The notes below the pieces were generated by a model, which made no database searches, was not told the origin of the DNA, and worked only from the letters and a program-made list of their open reading frames with translations. A stretch of 64,000 nt of DNA from Euborellia annulipes (Eukaryota; Arthropoda; Insecta; Dermaptera; Anisolabididae): the NCBI GenBank assembly GCA_023213315.1, contig JAKCPI010024954.1:1-64000 (forward strand), in the 5' to 3' direction. Position numbers and translations under genes: made by a program. Below, piece after piece: positions 1-10,627 of the stretch. Within the stretch, counting starts at the first letter, position 1; every line of letters begins with the position of its first letter.

Positions 1-639
1 CGCTGGATAGCCACTTCTATTATCACCATATAATTTTATATGTAAAATATACTCGCAAATAAATAAATAAAAAAAGTAAATAAATAAAGTCATAGTCTCA
101 AGCTAGGTTTTAAATTTGAGACAAAAAATGAAGAAATTTTTTTAGGACATATTTCATAAAAAATACTATTAATTATAGCATTTGAAACAATATTCCGTGC
201 GTAACTCAATTTTGAATTTTTTGACGCTTGACACACTAATGTATAACAGGGTTCATATAGTAGAAAGATTATTAATTAAAGATTGATTTTGTTCATACAA
301 ACACCGAAAGGAAATAAAAAAAAAAATATTTGTTTTAAGAAATGAGAAAAAAAAAATCAATTTTCTCACAAGATTTCTTTGTTTATAATTTCATTAATAA
401 TTAAATTTGTTTTTGTTGTTGTTGTTCAAGTTGTCATTGAACCAAGTCAAACAATTTCGGTTTTGTAATCGTGTTTGTTTATAAAAAAAAAAAAAAAAAA
501 AACAGTTGGTTTTCTGGATGAGTTTGTCTTGATCTTCTCGGTGGGTTTGATTTTTTTTTTTATAAAAAAGAGAGGGGGGGAAGTGGGAATTGTATTTGTA
601 CAAATATGGGTGATTCGAATAGAAAGAATGAGAGAAAAT
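1..639. other. AT-rich non-coding stretch with a small dispersed module
   Basis: No gene seen. Bases 135-260 (poly-T, 'AGGACATATTTCATAAAA', then 'CGCTTGACACACTAATG') recur at 47460-47550 and, rearranged, at 45537-45690, so this is a dispersed repeat module. The rest is A/T-rich, with poly-A at 484-502 and poly-T near 551. Short open frames here are homopolymer artefacts. Confidence 0.6.
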
Positions 640-850
640 AAGGGAGAGTGTGGGATGAAAGGAGAGAGAGAAGAGAGTAGACACTTGTTGCAGCCCCCGC
701 AGCAGTTGTCATGACAACGGCGGCGGTGCGGCGCCGTCTGACGTCACAGGGCCGGTCGCCGCCGCCCCCCCCCCTCCCTCCCTTCACCGTGTGACAACGT
801 GTCTCATTTGCCCCCGGCGCGACGTGACAGCCCCTCTTTTAATTTGTGAC
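640..850. promoter_or_regulatory. CpG-rich island with CRE palindrome (candidate promoter/enhancer)
   Basis: This ~200-bp GC- and CpG-rich patch sits in otherwise very AT-rich DNA. It holds a perfect CRE/ATF octamer TGACGTCA at 739-746, further TGAC/GTCA half-sites (GTCATGAC near 708, ACGTGAC near 822), a C-run, and a purine-rich GAGA tract on its left. No other copy was noticed in the window, unlike most surrounding sequence, so it may be host regulatory DNA. No start codon or exon could be tied to it. It could also be a GC-rich repeat represented only once here. Confidence 0.4.
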
Positions 851-1405
851 GTTTGATTAACCGTCAAAAGATTAATCTCAACGAAAAACAACATTATCGA
901 CTTTTATAATTATCTTCCTCCTCTTTTTTTATTTTTAAATTAAAGAATATTAAATAGTTTATTGGGAATTTTGAATGAAATTTTTAAGATACCCGTCACT
1001 GGAACGAAAAAACTTTTTTGACCATTTCTTGGCAACCAAAACGACATCTAAGTATGTGGAATAGCCACGTTTTGAGTTTTTAAAAGACATTGTATACTGT
1101 ACAATCCCTCTTAACCCGCCTGGTCGGGACGAAGATACCCGCTTGGGCGGTTAATCCGAGATTTCTGTTTATTTTCATTCATTTTCATTAGACGATTTCG
1201 TTTTCCTTGTTAATTTTTGTTTAAGAGATCTCAAGCCTATGTAGTAGAACAATACTTTCTCTCTCATATATTTCTATATAGGGTAAGAGAAAGTAAAAAT
1301 AGATTGGGAAGCAAGCGAGTAAACAAACTAGGAAATATAAAAAAAAGTATTTTATATATAATATATGTAATAATAAAAAATAATGCATGATAAATATATG
1401 TAATT
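851..1405. other. AT-rich non-coding sequence, nothing recognised
   Basis: No gene or repeat family recognised. A short 'GGGTAAGAGAAAGTAAAAA' at about 1280-1298 resembles the end of the XB repeat in minus orientation, so a small XB remnant is possible. Confidence 0.5.
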
Positions 1406-1705
1406 TCTATATATATAATAGCGGAGTGTCCGTCTGTCTGTCTGTCCGTCTTTCCGTTGGAATTTTGAAACGAAGTTTTGCAGTCTTATAGAGGACTTTA
1501 TGGAGAGTTCAAGAAAAATACTCGGGTCCCGAAATGTCTATAACTTTTTGAGTTATAAATTCCTAAAGTTACGATTTCTCCCATAGGAAATGTATAGAGA
1601 AATATCTATGTATTCTTTGCATTTATTGATATAGGTATATTCTATGAATGTAAACAAATCCTCAAGTAGGCACTGGATTGGAATACGTAGTAATAATTTT
1701 CTTTT

Positions 1706-1850
1706 AGCCCACGGGGCTTGGAGTAGTTGGTAGCGTGTCTACCTTCTATACCGAACGTCGCGGGTTCGGACCCCAGGCAGTCCGATGATTTTATTTAAGG
1801 CACTTGGATACCAAATGACTTAAATAAGAATGTCTGGACCCCAAATAATA
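1706..1850 (+). repeat. SINE-T1 head (tRNA-derived), tail displaced
   Basis: tRNA-like head: GGGGCTTGGAGTAGTTGGTA (A-box-like) and CGCGGGTTCGGACCCC (B-box-like), then the family body with GCAGTCCGATGATTTTATTT. It breaks off after 'CTGGACCCC'. A matching tail (AATGGCCTAAGTTGCCGAAA, GTGTGAGTG, A-run) lies at 2425-2512, suggesting later sequence separated the two. Confidence 0.75.
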
Positions 1851-2324
1851 TATACGCGCGCGGTCGGCGGCTTCCGTCTAGCCAGGGGGCACGCCCCCTG
1901 GACCCCCCGCTGGCTCGCGCCTGGGCGGACCCTCGCCTTTCTTAAATATGAGAAACGGACTGGCGTCTAGACAGGGGGCTACGCCCCCTGGACCCCCCAG
2001 CTGTCGGGCCGCCTGCGGGGACCCTCGCCTTTTCTTAATTATAAAAAGAAAATTATTATTATTTATTTTTTTTTTTTTTATGAAAATTATTATTACTACG
2101 TATTCCAATCCAGTGCCTGCTTGAGGATTTGTTTACATTCAAAGAATACACAACTGCAAAGAATACTTAAATATTTCTCTATACATTTCCTATGGGAGAA
2201 ATCGTAACTTTAGCAATTAATAACTAAAAAAGTTATAGCAATTTCGGGACCCGAGTATTTTTCCGGGACTCTCCATAACGTCCTTTATAAGACTGCAAAA
2301 TTTCGTTTCAAAATTCCAACGGGA

Positions 2325-2406
2325 AGTTGGTCAAACAGAGCGTGACAGACGGACGGACAGACGGACGGACAGACGGACAGACGGACGGACAGACGGACAG
2401 ACGGAC
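2325..2406 (+). repeat. GACG/GACA tetranucleotide microsatellite
   Basis: Runs of GACGGACG and GACAGACG; the complementary GTCTGTCC tract lies near 1428 in the other arm of the inverted repeat. The open frame across it is repeat-derived. Confidence 0.85.
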
Positions 2407-2424
2407 ACACCGCAATTATTATAT

Positions 2425-2645
2425 AAGATTCATAACGGTTATCGTCAAAGACTTAAATGGCCTAAGTTGCCGAAAAGACTGTGTGAATGAGAAAAAAAGT
2501 GTGAGTGTTAAAAAAAATATTTTCATAATTAAGAAAGCCCCGGGCTTGGCGTAGTTGGTAGCGCGCCTGCCTTGTATACCAAGGGTCGGGGGTTCGGATC
2601 CCAGGCAGTCCGATGATTTTATTTAAGCCCTTTGGATACGGAAGG
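2425..2645 (+). repeat. SINE-T1 tail followed directly by a second SINE-T1 head
   Basis: Bases 2440-2512 are a SINE-T1 tail. A new head starts at 2536 (GGGCTTGGCGTAGTTGGTAG, then GGGGGTTCGGATCCCAGG) and runs into GCAGTCCGATGA before ending at a Helitron-like CTAG terminus. Confidence 0.7.
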
Positions 2646-2661
2646 CGGGCGGCGCGGCTAG

Positions 2662-3400
2662 TATATTACTAATGGGATAGGCCGGTTGATCCGAGGACGG
2701 ATAAGAGGGGTACTACTGTAAATAAAACCAATATATTATTTTAATTTTGTTAATTTCCATTCTGAGTAAATAACAAATTAAATATGTGTGAGCAAATCGA
2801 CACTAGTGTCTCGTTTAATTATACAACTCCACCGCAAATGTGAATGAATGAATGGTGCTGTGATTTGATCACTTTAATTGTATCGTCTCGTAATCAATAA
2901 TTACAGCATCTCATTTAATTATATGTTTTCTTCTTATTTGAGAATACAATGACTAATCTAAAAAATAAAAATTTAATTAATAGATAACAAATCTCAAATA
3001 CGTTTAATTATAAAATTGGGGGGAAAAAATTGGAGAATTAAATATTTGAATGGAAATCAACGTGCCAATTATGTATTAGTGGACGTGTATATCCGATTTA
3101 GAAAAGGGGATAAATTGGAGATTTTGACGGGAATACAAGTTTTGAAATCCCCTGAGTCCAAAAAAGAGGGGTGCAAAATGATCGGGGTGTGAATAAAATA
3201 TCTAGAGCTAGGAGGTTGAAATTTGATATTTTCCCTGGCACGGGACACGAAGCTTTAATTTCCCTCTCTTCTCTCTTTTTTTTACTTTCTCTTACCTATA
3301 TATATATATATACGTATATATGTTAAATGTTCTGGAAGGTTTCCGCGACGGGATGTATGCAAAGATAAGTTTTCTCGGGTTAAGTCGCGTGGGGTGCTGA
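2662..3400. other. AT-rich non-coding sequence with decayed XB traces
   Basis: No gene seen. Bases 3118-3240 loosely resemble the XB body (GGAGATTTTGACGGGAATAC, CCCTGAGTCCAAAAAAG, GAGCTAGGAGGTTGAAATTT, then 'CACGGGACACGAAGCTTT'), so an old degraded copy is likely. A (TA)n tract lies at 3297-3325. Confidence 0.5.
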
Positions 3401-3407
3401 GATTTAC

Positions 3408-3447
3408 TCGACGTTTCGGCTCTCCTTTTGGAGCCATTTTCAAGAGA
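3408..3447 (-). ncRNA. Hammerhead-ribozyme-like motif
   Basis: On the minus strand: a TTGAAAA box, one T, a GGCTC/GAGCC hairpin, then GAAAC-GTC, with CTC and GAG on the outside able to pair as stem I. This matches the layout of the better-preserved motifs at 33721 and 53264 but with a degenerate CUGANGA box. Likely a decayed terminus of a Penelope-like or retrozyme-like element. Confidence 0.45.
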
Positions 3448-3475
3448 GAAGGAAGTTAGGAGGTAATGGTGGAGG

Positions 3476-4300
3476 GGGGTTGTTTACGGGGTCGCAGTCT
3501 TCCTGGTCCCCAGGTCAATTTGGTGGATGACTCAGAGGCGTGGATTGGTCTCTGAGAGCTGGAGGAAGGTTGGGTGTGTGTAATTGTGTTCGGTTTAGGT
3601 TGACTACGGGGCCTCAATCTGCCTACTCCCCAAGTCGGTGTGTTGGTGGTGTTGGTGGATGCCTTAGAGGTCTGGGTTTGTCTCTGAGGAATGGACAGTG
3701 GTTGGTTCTGTGTGATCGGGTTTGTGTTTTTTTTTTTTTTTTTTTTTTTTGGAATGGGTGATAAGGTCCGAAGACCTATAATGACCAATAGTCACATGCA
3801 GCCAGGAAGAAAATAAAAACAAAAGGAGAAGATAAAGGGGAAACTCAACTGCGGGAACTGAGAAGATGCCTGTTGAGGTTAGACTTGAAAGTCTGAAGAT
3901 TGTAGGTTTTGGGGAAGATAGACGCAGGGAGCTTGTTCCAATCACGGGAGGTCATGGGGACAAAGGAAGAATGAAATTGATTTGTTCTGTTAGTCGTGAT
4001 CTGAACAGATAGGGATGTGGGAAGATGTCTCTTGTGTTCCGTGAATATGTTGCATTGGGTGGGATAATTGATTTTAATTCGGAGAGATTGACATGGTAAT
4101 ACCTGTAGAGAGAGATAGTGAAGATACTCTTCTTCTATGATCTAGTGACTGTAGGGATGAGTAAGGGTAGAATGTTTGGTAGAGTGTTTGGTTTGGGTTG
4201 ACTTTGGGGCCTCAATCTGCCTACTCCCCAAGTCGGCTGGGTGTTAGCTCTTGGTTCCCGGGGTCTCAACCTGCCTACTCCCCAGGCCCGTCAGGGGACC
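3476..4300. repeat. Minisatellite-like repeat region next to hammerhead-like end
   Basis: A motif around 'CCTCAATCTGCCTACTCCCC' recurs at about 3608, 4210 and 4265, with a diverged copy at 3495. The intervening 3540-3720 shows an imperfect ~120-bp duplication (TTGGTCTCTGAGAG / TTTGTCTCTGAGGA). A T-run occupies 3727-3750. Bases 3770-4150 are moderately GC-rich with no recognised protein. Minus-strand frames reflect the repeat, not a gene. Confidence 0.5.
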
Positions 4301-4474
4301 GGCAAGTTTGTACAAATTAGCGGTAGATACGGATGATCGAGCTGCGAATTATCGGGATTCCATAAATTAGTTATATGAAATAGGTCTATATAGATTTAAA
4401 ATATAGCCTATTATCTACAAAATATGTCCAAATTAATGAACTGGTCTACTTTTTAAAGCAACAGATAATAGTTT

Positions 4475-5028
4475 AAAAATCTGGTGGGACTGGTCGCACA
4501 ACACACAATTTTCTATTAAATTCGGTAATTGAAAGTTGTGTTCTGTGCTTGTCACACCAGATATATTTAGTTTCCGCCGATATATTAAAAGATATAAAAT
4601 TTATTAACTTTTCTATGAAGTACAAGAGTAAAGTGGTCTTCAAACATTTTTGAGAGTAAAATGAAAATGTACATTTGAAAAAGCATCTAAAAAATAATTG
4701 ATTTTTGAATTTTAATCAAAATCTTTAGAGCGAATTTTGAGAAAATCAAAAAAAAAAAAAAAAAAAAAAAACTGAAAAAGTACATCAGTAAAGTACTAGT
4801 ACTCTTTGGCCGATTTTGTTCAAAAGCTTGGTGTTACGTCACGGGGAATACCTAACTAAATATAAAATTTCAATCTCCTAAATTTTTTCATTGTTGAGAT
4901 ATTTTGTTCACAGACACACCTCAAAACGTGTATATCCATCAAAGTCTCGACATCGAATTTTTGATATGAAACCAATACTTTCTTTCTCCTTATATTAACG
5001 TATATAGAGGTAAGAGAAAGTAAAAAGT
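4475..5028 (-). repeat. XB repeat, near-complete copy, X-box region missing
   Basis: Starts with the terminal hairpin (AAAAATCTGGTGGGACTGGT ... TGCTTGTCACACCAGA) and ends GGTAAGAGAAAGTAAAAAG, the reverse of the family's left end. Body landmarks present include GTACATCAGTAAAGTACTAG and the CATCAAAGTCTCGACATCGA block. A poly-A expansion sits at 4749-4771. The X-box segment is not evident. Confidence 0.85.
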
Positions 5029-5649
5029 AAACCACCACTAAAAATACTTTTTAGTTGAATTGATTGCCTATCTATTTAAATTATTTTGTCCAAATTAGTC
5101 ATATGATATTCTCATGTTCAGCTAGAAAGAAATAAATCTCTTTTTTCATATATATTTTATACAATCAAGTAAATCATTCCAAGTCTTGACATGAGCTATA
5201 ATTAAGAGATTCGGGGGTCATTCATTAATCCGCAAGTCTTGGAAAATCATCCCTAAGCCTTTATTTATCATCCCTATTGTCAGTTTCTAATACTTAATCA
5301 TATTAATCAATCTGATGGCCCTCTACTCCTGGATATTATAACTAATTTGCTTGTAATAAGGCTCTTAAATAACACTCATAAACTATAAATAATAGATTGT
5401 ATTTATTTTGATAACTTGATTAAATGAGGATGTATGATAATGAATTAATATGACCTTAGATGATCGATGAAATGTCCAAAAGTAGATAAGGTTGTGGTAG
5501 AGTTACACTCTACTTTTTCAGTTTTCATGTGTGTAGTAATGTATTTTTAATTAGTAGTGGGCTCCTAGAAAAAAATATAACTATACGAGACCAATTCGTT
5601 TATTATGACTCAAAAATTATTTTTGATTAGGTATAATTACATCAATTAA
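5029..5649. other. AT-rich non-coding sequence, nothing recognised
   Basis: No gene, RNA or repeat family recognised; not seen elsewhere in the window. Confidence 0.5.
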
Positions 5650-5651
5650 TA

Positions 5652-6005
5652 CCATCTATTGCAATAATATTGAGACTAAAGCCCGGTAGTTAGGCAGCCC
5701 AAATGGCACGCGGCCATTAAAGTAGTCTTGTCTGTGTGAGAATTTTTCAAAGCAGGCAATAGGCCGAACGACCCTTTTTAACCTTTTTTTTTTAAACCCT
5801 TTTCGGCTACAAAAACCATTTAGGGGTTATTTATTTATTTATATCATTTTTAAATACATGTACCGATGGCTACCGGGGGCGTTCCACACCCACTTTTTGT
5901 TAAAAAAAGGTATTTGCCACACAGACAAGAAAGCTTTAGTGTGCGTGTGTCAGTTTGGCTGCCTAACTACCGGGGTTTAGTCTCAATACTATTGCAATAG
6001 ATGGT
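5652..6005. mobile_element. mariner/Tc1-like MITE (TA target site)
   Basis: Terminal inverted repeats of about 50 bp: CCATCTATTGCAATAATATT... at the left and its near-complement ending GCAATAGATGG at the right, both flanked by TA. The arms share GGTAGTTAGGCAGCC / GGCTGCCTAACTACC. The interior holds GGCGTTCCACAC, also seen at 33443. No transposase. A truncated left end of the same family lies at 23868-23930. Confidence 0.7.
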
Positions 6006-6214
6006 ATATAAAAGCCTATCCAAACGATTATATGCTTAGATCTGAAGTGTACTGTGGCTTTGACTTTTGATCCTGTGGTGCTGGCTATTGGTGATTTCTT
6101 GAAAGGAAGGTAATTCCCGGAAGCAAGGTTTATGATCTTTTGATTTTAATCTATCGAACATTCCAGTAGTAGATATTGAGGATTATCCGATATACAAATT
6201 AAACATTATGTTTT

Positions 6215-6575
6215 TTTTTGTTTCAAAGGTTTTATTAATTAAAAATTAACACTTAATACGTATTTTGAAAATACATCAAAGTAACAAGTATAGGTTACAA
6301 ACTCAGAGCTCTATAATTAAATCAAATGACTAAAAATAATAACATATTACTTCTATAGTTTTTATTTTAATTTCTAATAGGTCATTTGATTTAATTATAT
6401 AGCGTTGAGTTTGTAAGCTATACTTGTTACTTTGATGTTTTGCAGTTGGTACCACTTCTTCTAGTGTATAGGGTATAATGTTTCTACTTTCATGTATTAG
6501 AATGTAACCACTTCTGATGATGACAAGTAATTGTCGTGTTAATTTTTAATTAATAAATAAAACCTTTGAAACAAA
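6215..6575. repeat. Nested inverted-repeat element
   Basis: Outer arms: TTTCAAAGGTTTTATTAATT (about 6221) against AATAAAACCTTTGAAA (about 6558). Inner arms: CATCAAAGTAACAAGTATAG (about 6275) against CTATACTTGTTACTTTGATG. The right arm contains CTGATGATGACAAG..TTGTCGTG, resembling the hammerhead-like layout but lacking GAAAC, so it may be a decayed member of that group. Confidence 0.55.
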
Positions 6576-6599
6576 TAATCTAGTGTTTCATTTGTATAT

Positions 6600-9000
6600 T
6601 AAATTTTAATTTACAAAATGTTTCAACGAGAATCTACATTCGAAAGTTTAAATCTTATATATTTATATTCATTTTTCAAATATTCTAGAATCATCGAGGT
6701 TCAAAGTGATGATTGTAACTTGTAGAGAAACTGGCTTTTGATGAGAAGTTGTTTTTAGCTTAGATTTTATTATGAATTTCAACTGATTAAATCCAAAAAT
6801 CCATCGTAGATTAATGGGGTGTTATGTTGACTGTGGCGACGGATATGTTTGACCTGACGCTGCTTCCTTTTTATGTTGTAATATTAATTATATTTAGAAT
6901 AACTCCTGAAAACTTACAAAACATCACAAATTTTTGAATTTTTTATTGAACTTTTAAGATTTATATTTCAATACGCCTCCATTAATTTTGGAATCAATTT
7001 GTATAAGGTTTTAATCCTCTAACGACTTGATTCATTCATTCATACATTCATGTATTTGTATACTTATGTCAGATTGTATGAATAAGCCCTATCTTTTATT
7101 GAACTAATTGCCTCGTATCCCTAAAAATTTAAGCTGATTATATTAGCAAAGTGATGATAAATATTAAAGGGCGGCAGGAAGAGATATTTTTCGGTCCAGA
7201 TTATTTTCACCTTAAGTAGGCCTACTTTTTACTTTTTCCATCTCCCTTTCTATTCCTTTGAGATAGGAATTCACCCCCAAGCATCTCTCTCTCTCTCTCT
7301 TTCTCCCTTTCGTCTAATCCTTGCACGTTGTTCATGCAAAAGCGGATAACATGGACAAGTCACGCTCGGATGTCGACGAAAGAGAGATGTGAACATATTA
7401 ATATTTATACGGAGCACATCTTCCGCCCACACATCTGAAGGGGATGGAGGTGTCGATCGTAAAGAAACTCGCAAATAAAATTCAAAACTAGCTCAATGTT
7501 ATTTCACCTTTCTCATTCACTATATGAAGATTTATTAAAAAGATTTCTCTTATTTAACAAAAAAGAGATGGTAAAAAATATCGTGTCCCACGAGAAGGCA
7601 GAGAAAATGTCCTTTTTTGATATGTTAGTTATTTTATTTCGCAAATAAATTGAAGTAATTTAGTTGGTTTTTAGGAGCAGGTGGCAGAAGTGTATACATG
7701 TCCTCAGGGCTGTAGAGATATATTAATGGGTTTTTACAGATGAAAAAAAATTTCTCAGGCCCCTCTTTTCTTATTTTTTCATATTTTGGTAGCCATTGGT
7801 TCAACATATTACACTGTGCGGCAAGAAAAAAAATCCCCGAGATAATTCCTTCAGATTCTTAATTAAAATGTCCTCCTGAATCCAAATATGACCTCCGTTT
7901 TCCCCCAGCACGTATCATTTTCAGGGGGGAGCCCCCTACTTATTTCCACCCTTTTTCGTTAATTATAGGGCCATACATCAAATTTGGAGGGATGAAAAGG
8001 AATATTTTAGCCTTAACATTTCTTCAGAAGGTCTAGAGAAGTGAAAAGTTAAAAAACATTAACATTTGGGACCAAGGGGGGGATGTGGGGGAGGATTTTG
8101 TCCCTTAAAATGCAAAAAAATCATTAAAAATGATCGATTTTTTCTGATATTTTCACAATTTTTTCACTGATTTTCTACACATTCCAGCGGACAGACCCAC
8201 CTCACCCTTCCTTAAACACCCCTCAACTAAAAGAAAATATATAAGATAAAGCGGGTGGGGTGTGGGCGATTCCGAAGCCCTTGCAAGAAGATGGAAGATT
8301 CACAGCTCAGTTGGTCAAATTGGCAAATATGCGGCTAACTTTCATTTTTTTGGGCTGATCTTAAAATTTAAAGTTAAATACTGATTCTTCTATGTCCTTC
8401 AATATTTCCATATTTTATCTAAAGGGGTAGAAACTACTCCTTGTCAAAATTTGAAAAAAAAAAATTAATAAATTTCTTTGCCTGTGTTTTTTTAAATTCT
8501 TGAGATTTATGAGAAATATCTTTTTCATTTTTTTTTTTAAATAGTATTTGATTATTTGGTGTAGTCAACTTTGACCTTTCGCGATGTCTCCGTGCTCTTT
8601 TCTCATGGCAGCTTCCAATTTCCTCTCCTGGATCGTTCATCATCTGAATGAGTGAGAGAAGAGAGAGGTCTTCTAGCTCTAATCAGCCCCTTTCCTCAGC
8701 AGCCCTTTGCGTTGCCAGATTATCGGCATACTCGGGATAGCTCGGTGCTCTCTCTGATTTAGGAGCACAAATTACAAGACTTGGCAAATATATTTATCTA
8801 GAGGAATCTTTTTTTTTTTGAATAAATTAAACAAAAGGGTTATTTATGACTCCTCAAAAGTGTTACAACTTTTAAAAAGGTTAAAGTATTTTTTTTTTAT
8901 GTCACTGTTTTATCTTGAAATTGATATAAAGACATGTTCAGGCAAAGAAGAGATTCTCATCTCAGCAATTTTTAAAATAACTAGCTCTTTATAATATAGT
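6600..9000. other. AT-rich, largely unrecognised intergenic sequence
   Basis: No supported gene. Two slightly less AT-rich patches stand out: 7260-7475, with a CT microsatellite at 7287-7302, and 8560-8760, containing TTTGACCTTTCGCGATG and moderately complex sequence. Neither shows a convincing exon or recurs in the window. Short open frames here have no recognisable domain. Confidence 0.5.
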
Positions 9001-9002
9001 TA

Positions 9003-9412
9003 TTTTTACTTTCTCTTATCTCTATATATGTTAATATATATAGAGAGAAAGAATTGGATTCATGTCAAAAATTCGATGTCGAGATTTTGATGGATCTTCA
9101 CGTTTTGAGGTCCCCTGAATCCAAAAAAGTGGTTTTCGCGACATGGTCTGTCTGTGGGTGTGTGTTCAATTTTAAGAATGAAGTAATTGAGCTATGAGGT
9201 TGAAATTTTATATTTAAGTTAGACACCCACCTAGGGCGTGAAAATAAGCTTTTAATCAAAATCGGCCAAAGAGTACTAGTACTTTACTGATGTACTTTTT
9301 CAGTTTTTTTCGATTTTCTCAAAATTCGCTCCAACGATTTTGATTAAAATTTAAAAATCAGTTATTTTTTAAATGCTCTTTAAAAAGTCAATTTTTTATC
9401 TAAAATGTCAAA
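9003..9412 (+). repeat. XB repeat, 3'-truncated
   Basis: Begins TTTTTACTTTCTCTTATC, contains the CATGTCAAAAATTCGATGTC block and GTACTAGTACTTTACTGATG, and ends before the X-box. A SINE-T1 tail fragment (GTGAGTGTTAAAAAA) follows at 9450-9475. Confidence 0.85.
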
Positions 9413-9481
9413 AAGAAGAATAAAGACGTTTATTATTATTATTATTTAAAATGTGAGTGTTAAAAAAAAATAAATAAAATA

Positions 9482-9532
9482 CTTCTCTCTATATATATAT
9501 TACATATATACATAGGTAAGAGAAAGTAAAAA
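9482..9532 (-). repeat. XB repeat, left-end fragment only
   Basis: CTCTCTATATATATAT...GGTAAGAGAAAGTAAAAAG, the family's left-end hairpin in minus orientation. Confidence 0.7.
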
Positions 9533-9535
9533 GGC

Positions 9536-9734
9536 GAGAGTCCTCCGGCTGACTTGACTCTTTCCCCCAACCCTATCTATTTTTACGACCCGAAGAAATA
9601 GGACAGGCCGGCCCGTCGCACGGTCTGACGTTTGTTGAAGAGGAAGGAAAACCAAAGAACTGAAGGATTGACTGTCCCAGCTCGGGCAGCTCGTGGTCGC
9701 CATCCACGTACCCACAAGATGTGGGCCCCTGAGC
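9536..9734 (-). repeat. SINE-G repeat, partial
   Basis: Shares GACAGGCCGGCCCGTCGCAC, GGCAGCTCGTGGTCGCCATC and GTGGGCCCCTGAGCA with four other copies (17937, 31830, 50132, 60727). Those copies carry a (CTT)n block at the left, so the element's tail is (GAA)n on the minus strand. The GCGGTGCGGGGTCGGCGG end is missing here. The minus-strand peptide across it (LRGPHLVGTWMATTSCPSWD) recurs only because the repeat does. Confidence 0.7.
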
Positions 9735-9785
9735 AATATATATGATAATATCTATTTTTGTTAATTTAAATAATTATTTTAATCA

Positions 9786-9928
9786 GAATGCCTGGACCCC
9801 CAATAAATATACGTATATTAATAAATTACGAATATCGTTTGTCTTAAATGGCCTAAGTTGCCGAAAAGACCGTGTGTATGTGAGTGTGAATGGGAAAAAG
9901 TGTGAGTGTTTAAAAAAAAAATTATATT
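9786..9928 (+). repeat. SINE-T1 tail half (5'-truncated)
   Basis: Contains GAATGCCTGGACCCCCAATA, AATGGCCTAAGTTGCCGAAA, the GTGTGTATGTGAGTG tail and an A-run; no tRNA head. Ends directly against the next XB copy. Confidence 0.75.
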
Positions 9929-9930
9929 AA

Positions 9931-10627
9931 TTTTTACTTTCTCTTACCCTATATATGAAATATATAGAGAGAAAGTATTGGATTCATGTCAAAAATTCGA
10001 TGTCGAGATTTTGATGGATCTTCACGTTTTGAGGTCCCCTGAATCCAAAAAGTGGTTTTCGCGACATGGTCTGTCTGTCTGTCTGTGTGTCTGTGTGTCT
10101 GTGTGTCTGTGTGTGTGTCTGTGAACAAAATATCTCAATAACGAAAAGAGCTAGAAGGTTGAAATTTTATATTTAAGTTAGGCACCCCCATGGGACGTGA
10201 CACGAAGCTTTTGAACAAAATCAGCCAAAGAGTACTAGTACTTTACTGATGCACTTTTTCAGTTTTTTTCGATTTTCTCAAAATTTGCTCCAACGATTTT
10301 TTTTAAATGCATAAATCAATTATTTTTTTAGATGCTCTTTAAAATGTATATTCTCATTTTGCGATTGAAATCTTCTGAAGACCACTTTACTCTTGTATTT
10401 CATAGAAAAGATAGAAGAAATGGTTCCCATGGTAACAAAATATAAATATTTTCCCATACTTATAAATTTTACATAGTGAATAAAATTGTTCCGTAGGGCC
10501 TACTGTCGGGTACTAAATATATGTCGACACGAAAAATCTGGTGTGACAAGCACAGAACACAACTTTCGATTACCGAAGGTAAGAGAAAGTTGTGTGCTGT
10601 GCGCTAGTCACACCAGATTTTTTTTTT
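9931..10627 (+). repeat. XB repeat, full-length reference copy
   Basis: About 697 bp, with all landmarks in order: TTTTTACTTTCTCTTACC left hairpin, the TTCGATGTCGAGATTTTGAT block, GGTTTTCGCGACATGGTCTG plus a (TG/TCTG) microsatellite, CTGTGAACAAAATATCTC, the AAGTTAGGCACC block, GTACTAGTACTTTACTGATG, a one-base-changed X-box (GTTCCCATGGTAAC at 10421), and the terminal hairpin TCTGGTGTGACAAGCAC...AGTCACACCAGA. No coding capacity. The transposition class is unknown: no clear TSD and no recognised superfamily ends. Confidence 0.85.

Larger units (their letters stand above)
1406..2661 (+). mobile_element. Composite Helitron-like / inverted-repeat element with embedded SINEs
   Basis: The left end reads TCTATATATATAATAGCGGA, similar to the Helitron-like start at 13811. 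The right end reads GCGCGGCTAG followed by T, compatible with a Helitron 3' CTRR|T end. Two inverted arms (about 1421-1705 and 2080-2410) share (GTCTGTCC)n-type tracts, a 'TTTCCTATGGGAGAAATC' block and 'TACGTATTCCAATCCAGTGC'. Between them lie a SINE-T1 head and two GC-rich Helitron-like segments with AGGGGGC..GCCCCCTGG hairpins. Helitrons typically lack long inverted arms, so this is probably several insertions rather than one element. Confidence 0.45.

Noticed and set aside
560..787. Arg/Gly-rich minus-strand open frame over the CpG island.
   Set aside because: Low-complexity translation of a GC-rich, C-run-containing island; no splice or domain support.
9500..9736. Conserved-looking peptide LRGPHLVGTWMATTSCPSW recurring at 9500, 31805, 50066 and 60753.
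   Set aside because: Follows the SINE-G repeat in antisense, with different frame lengths and no start or domain; repeat-derived.
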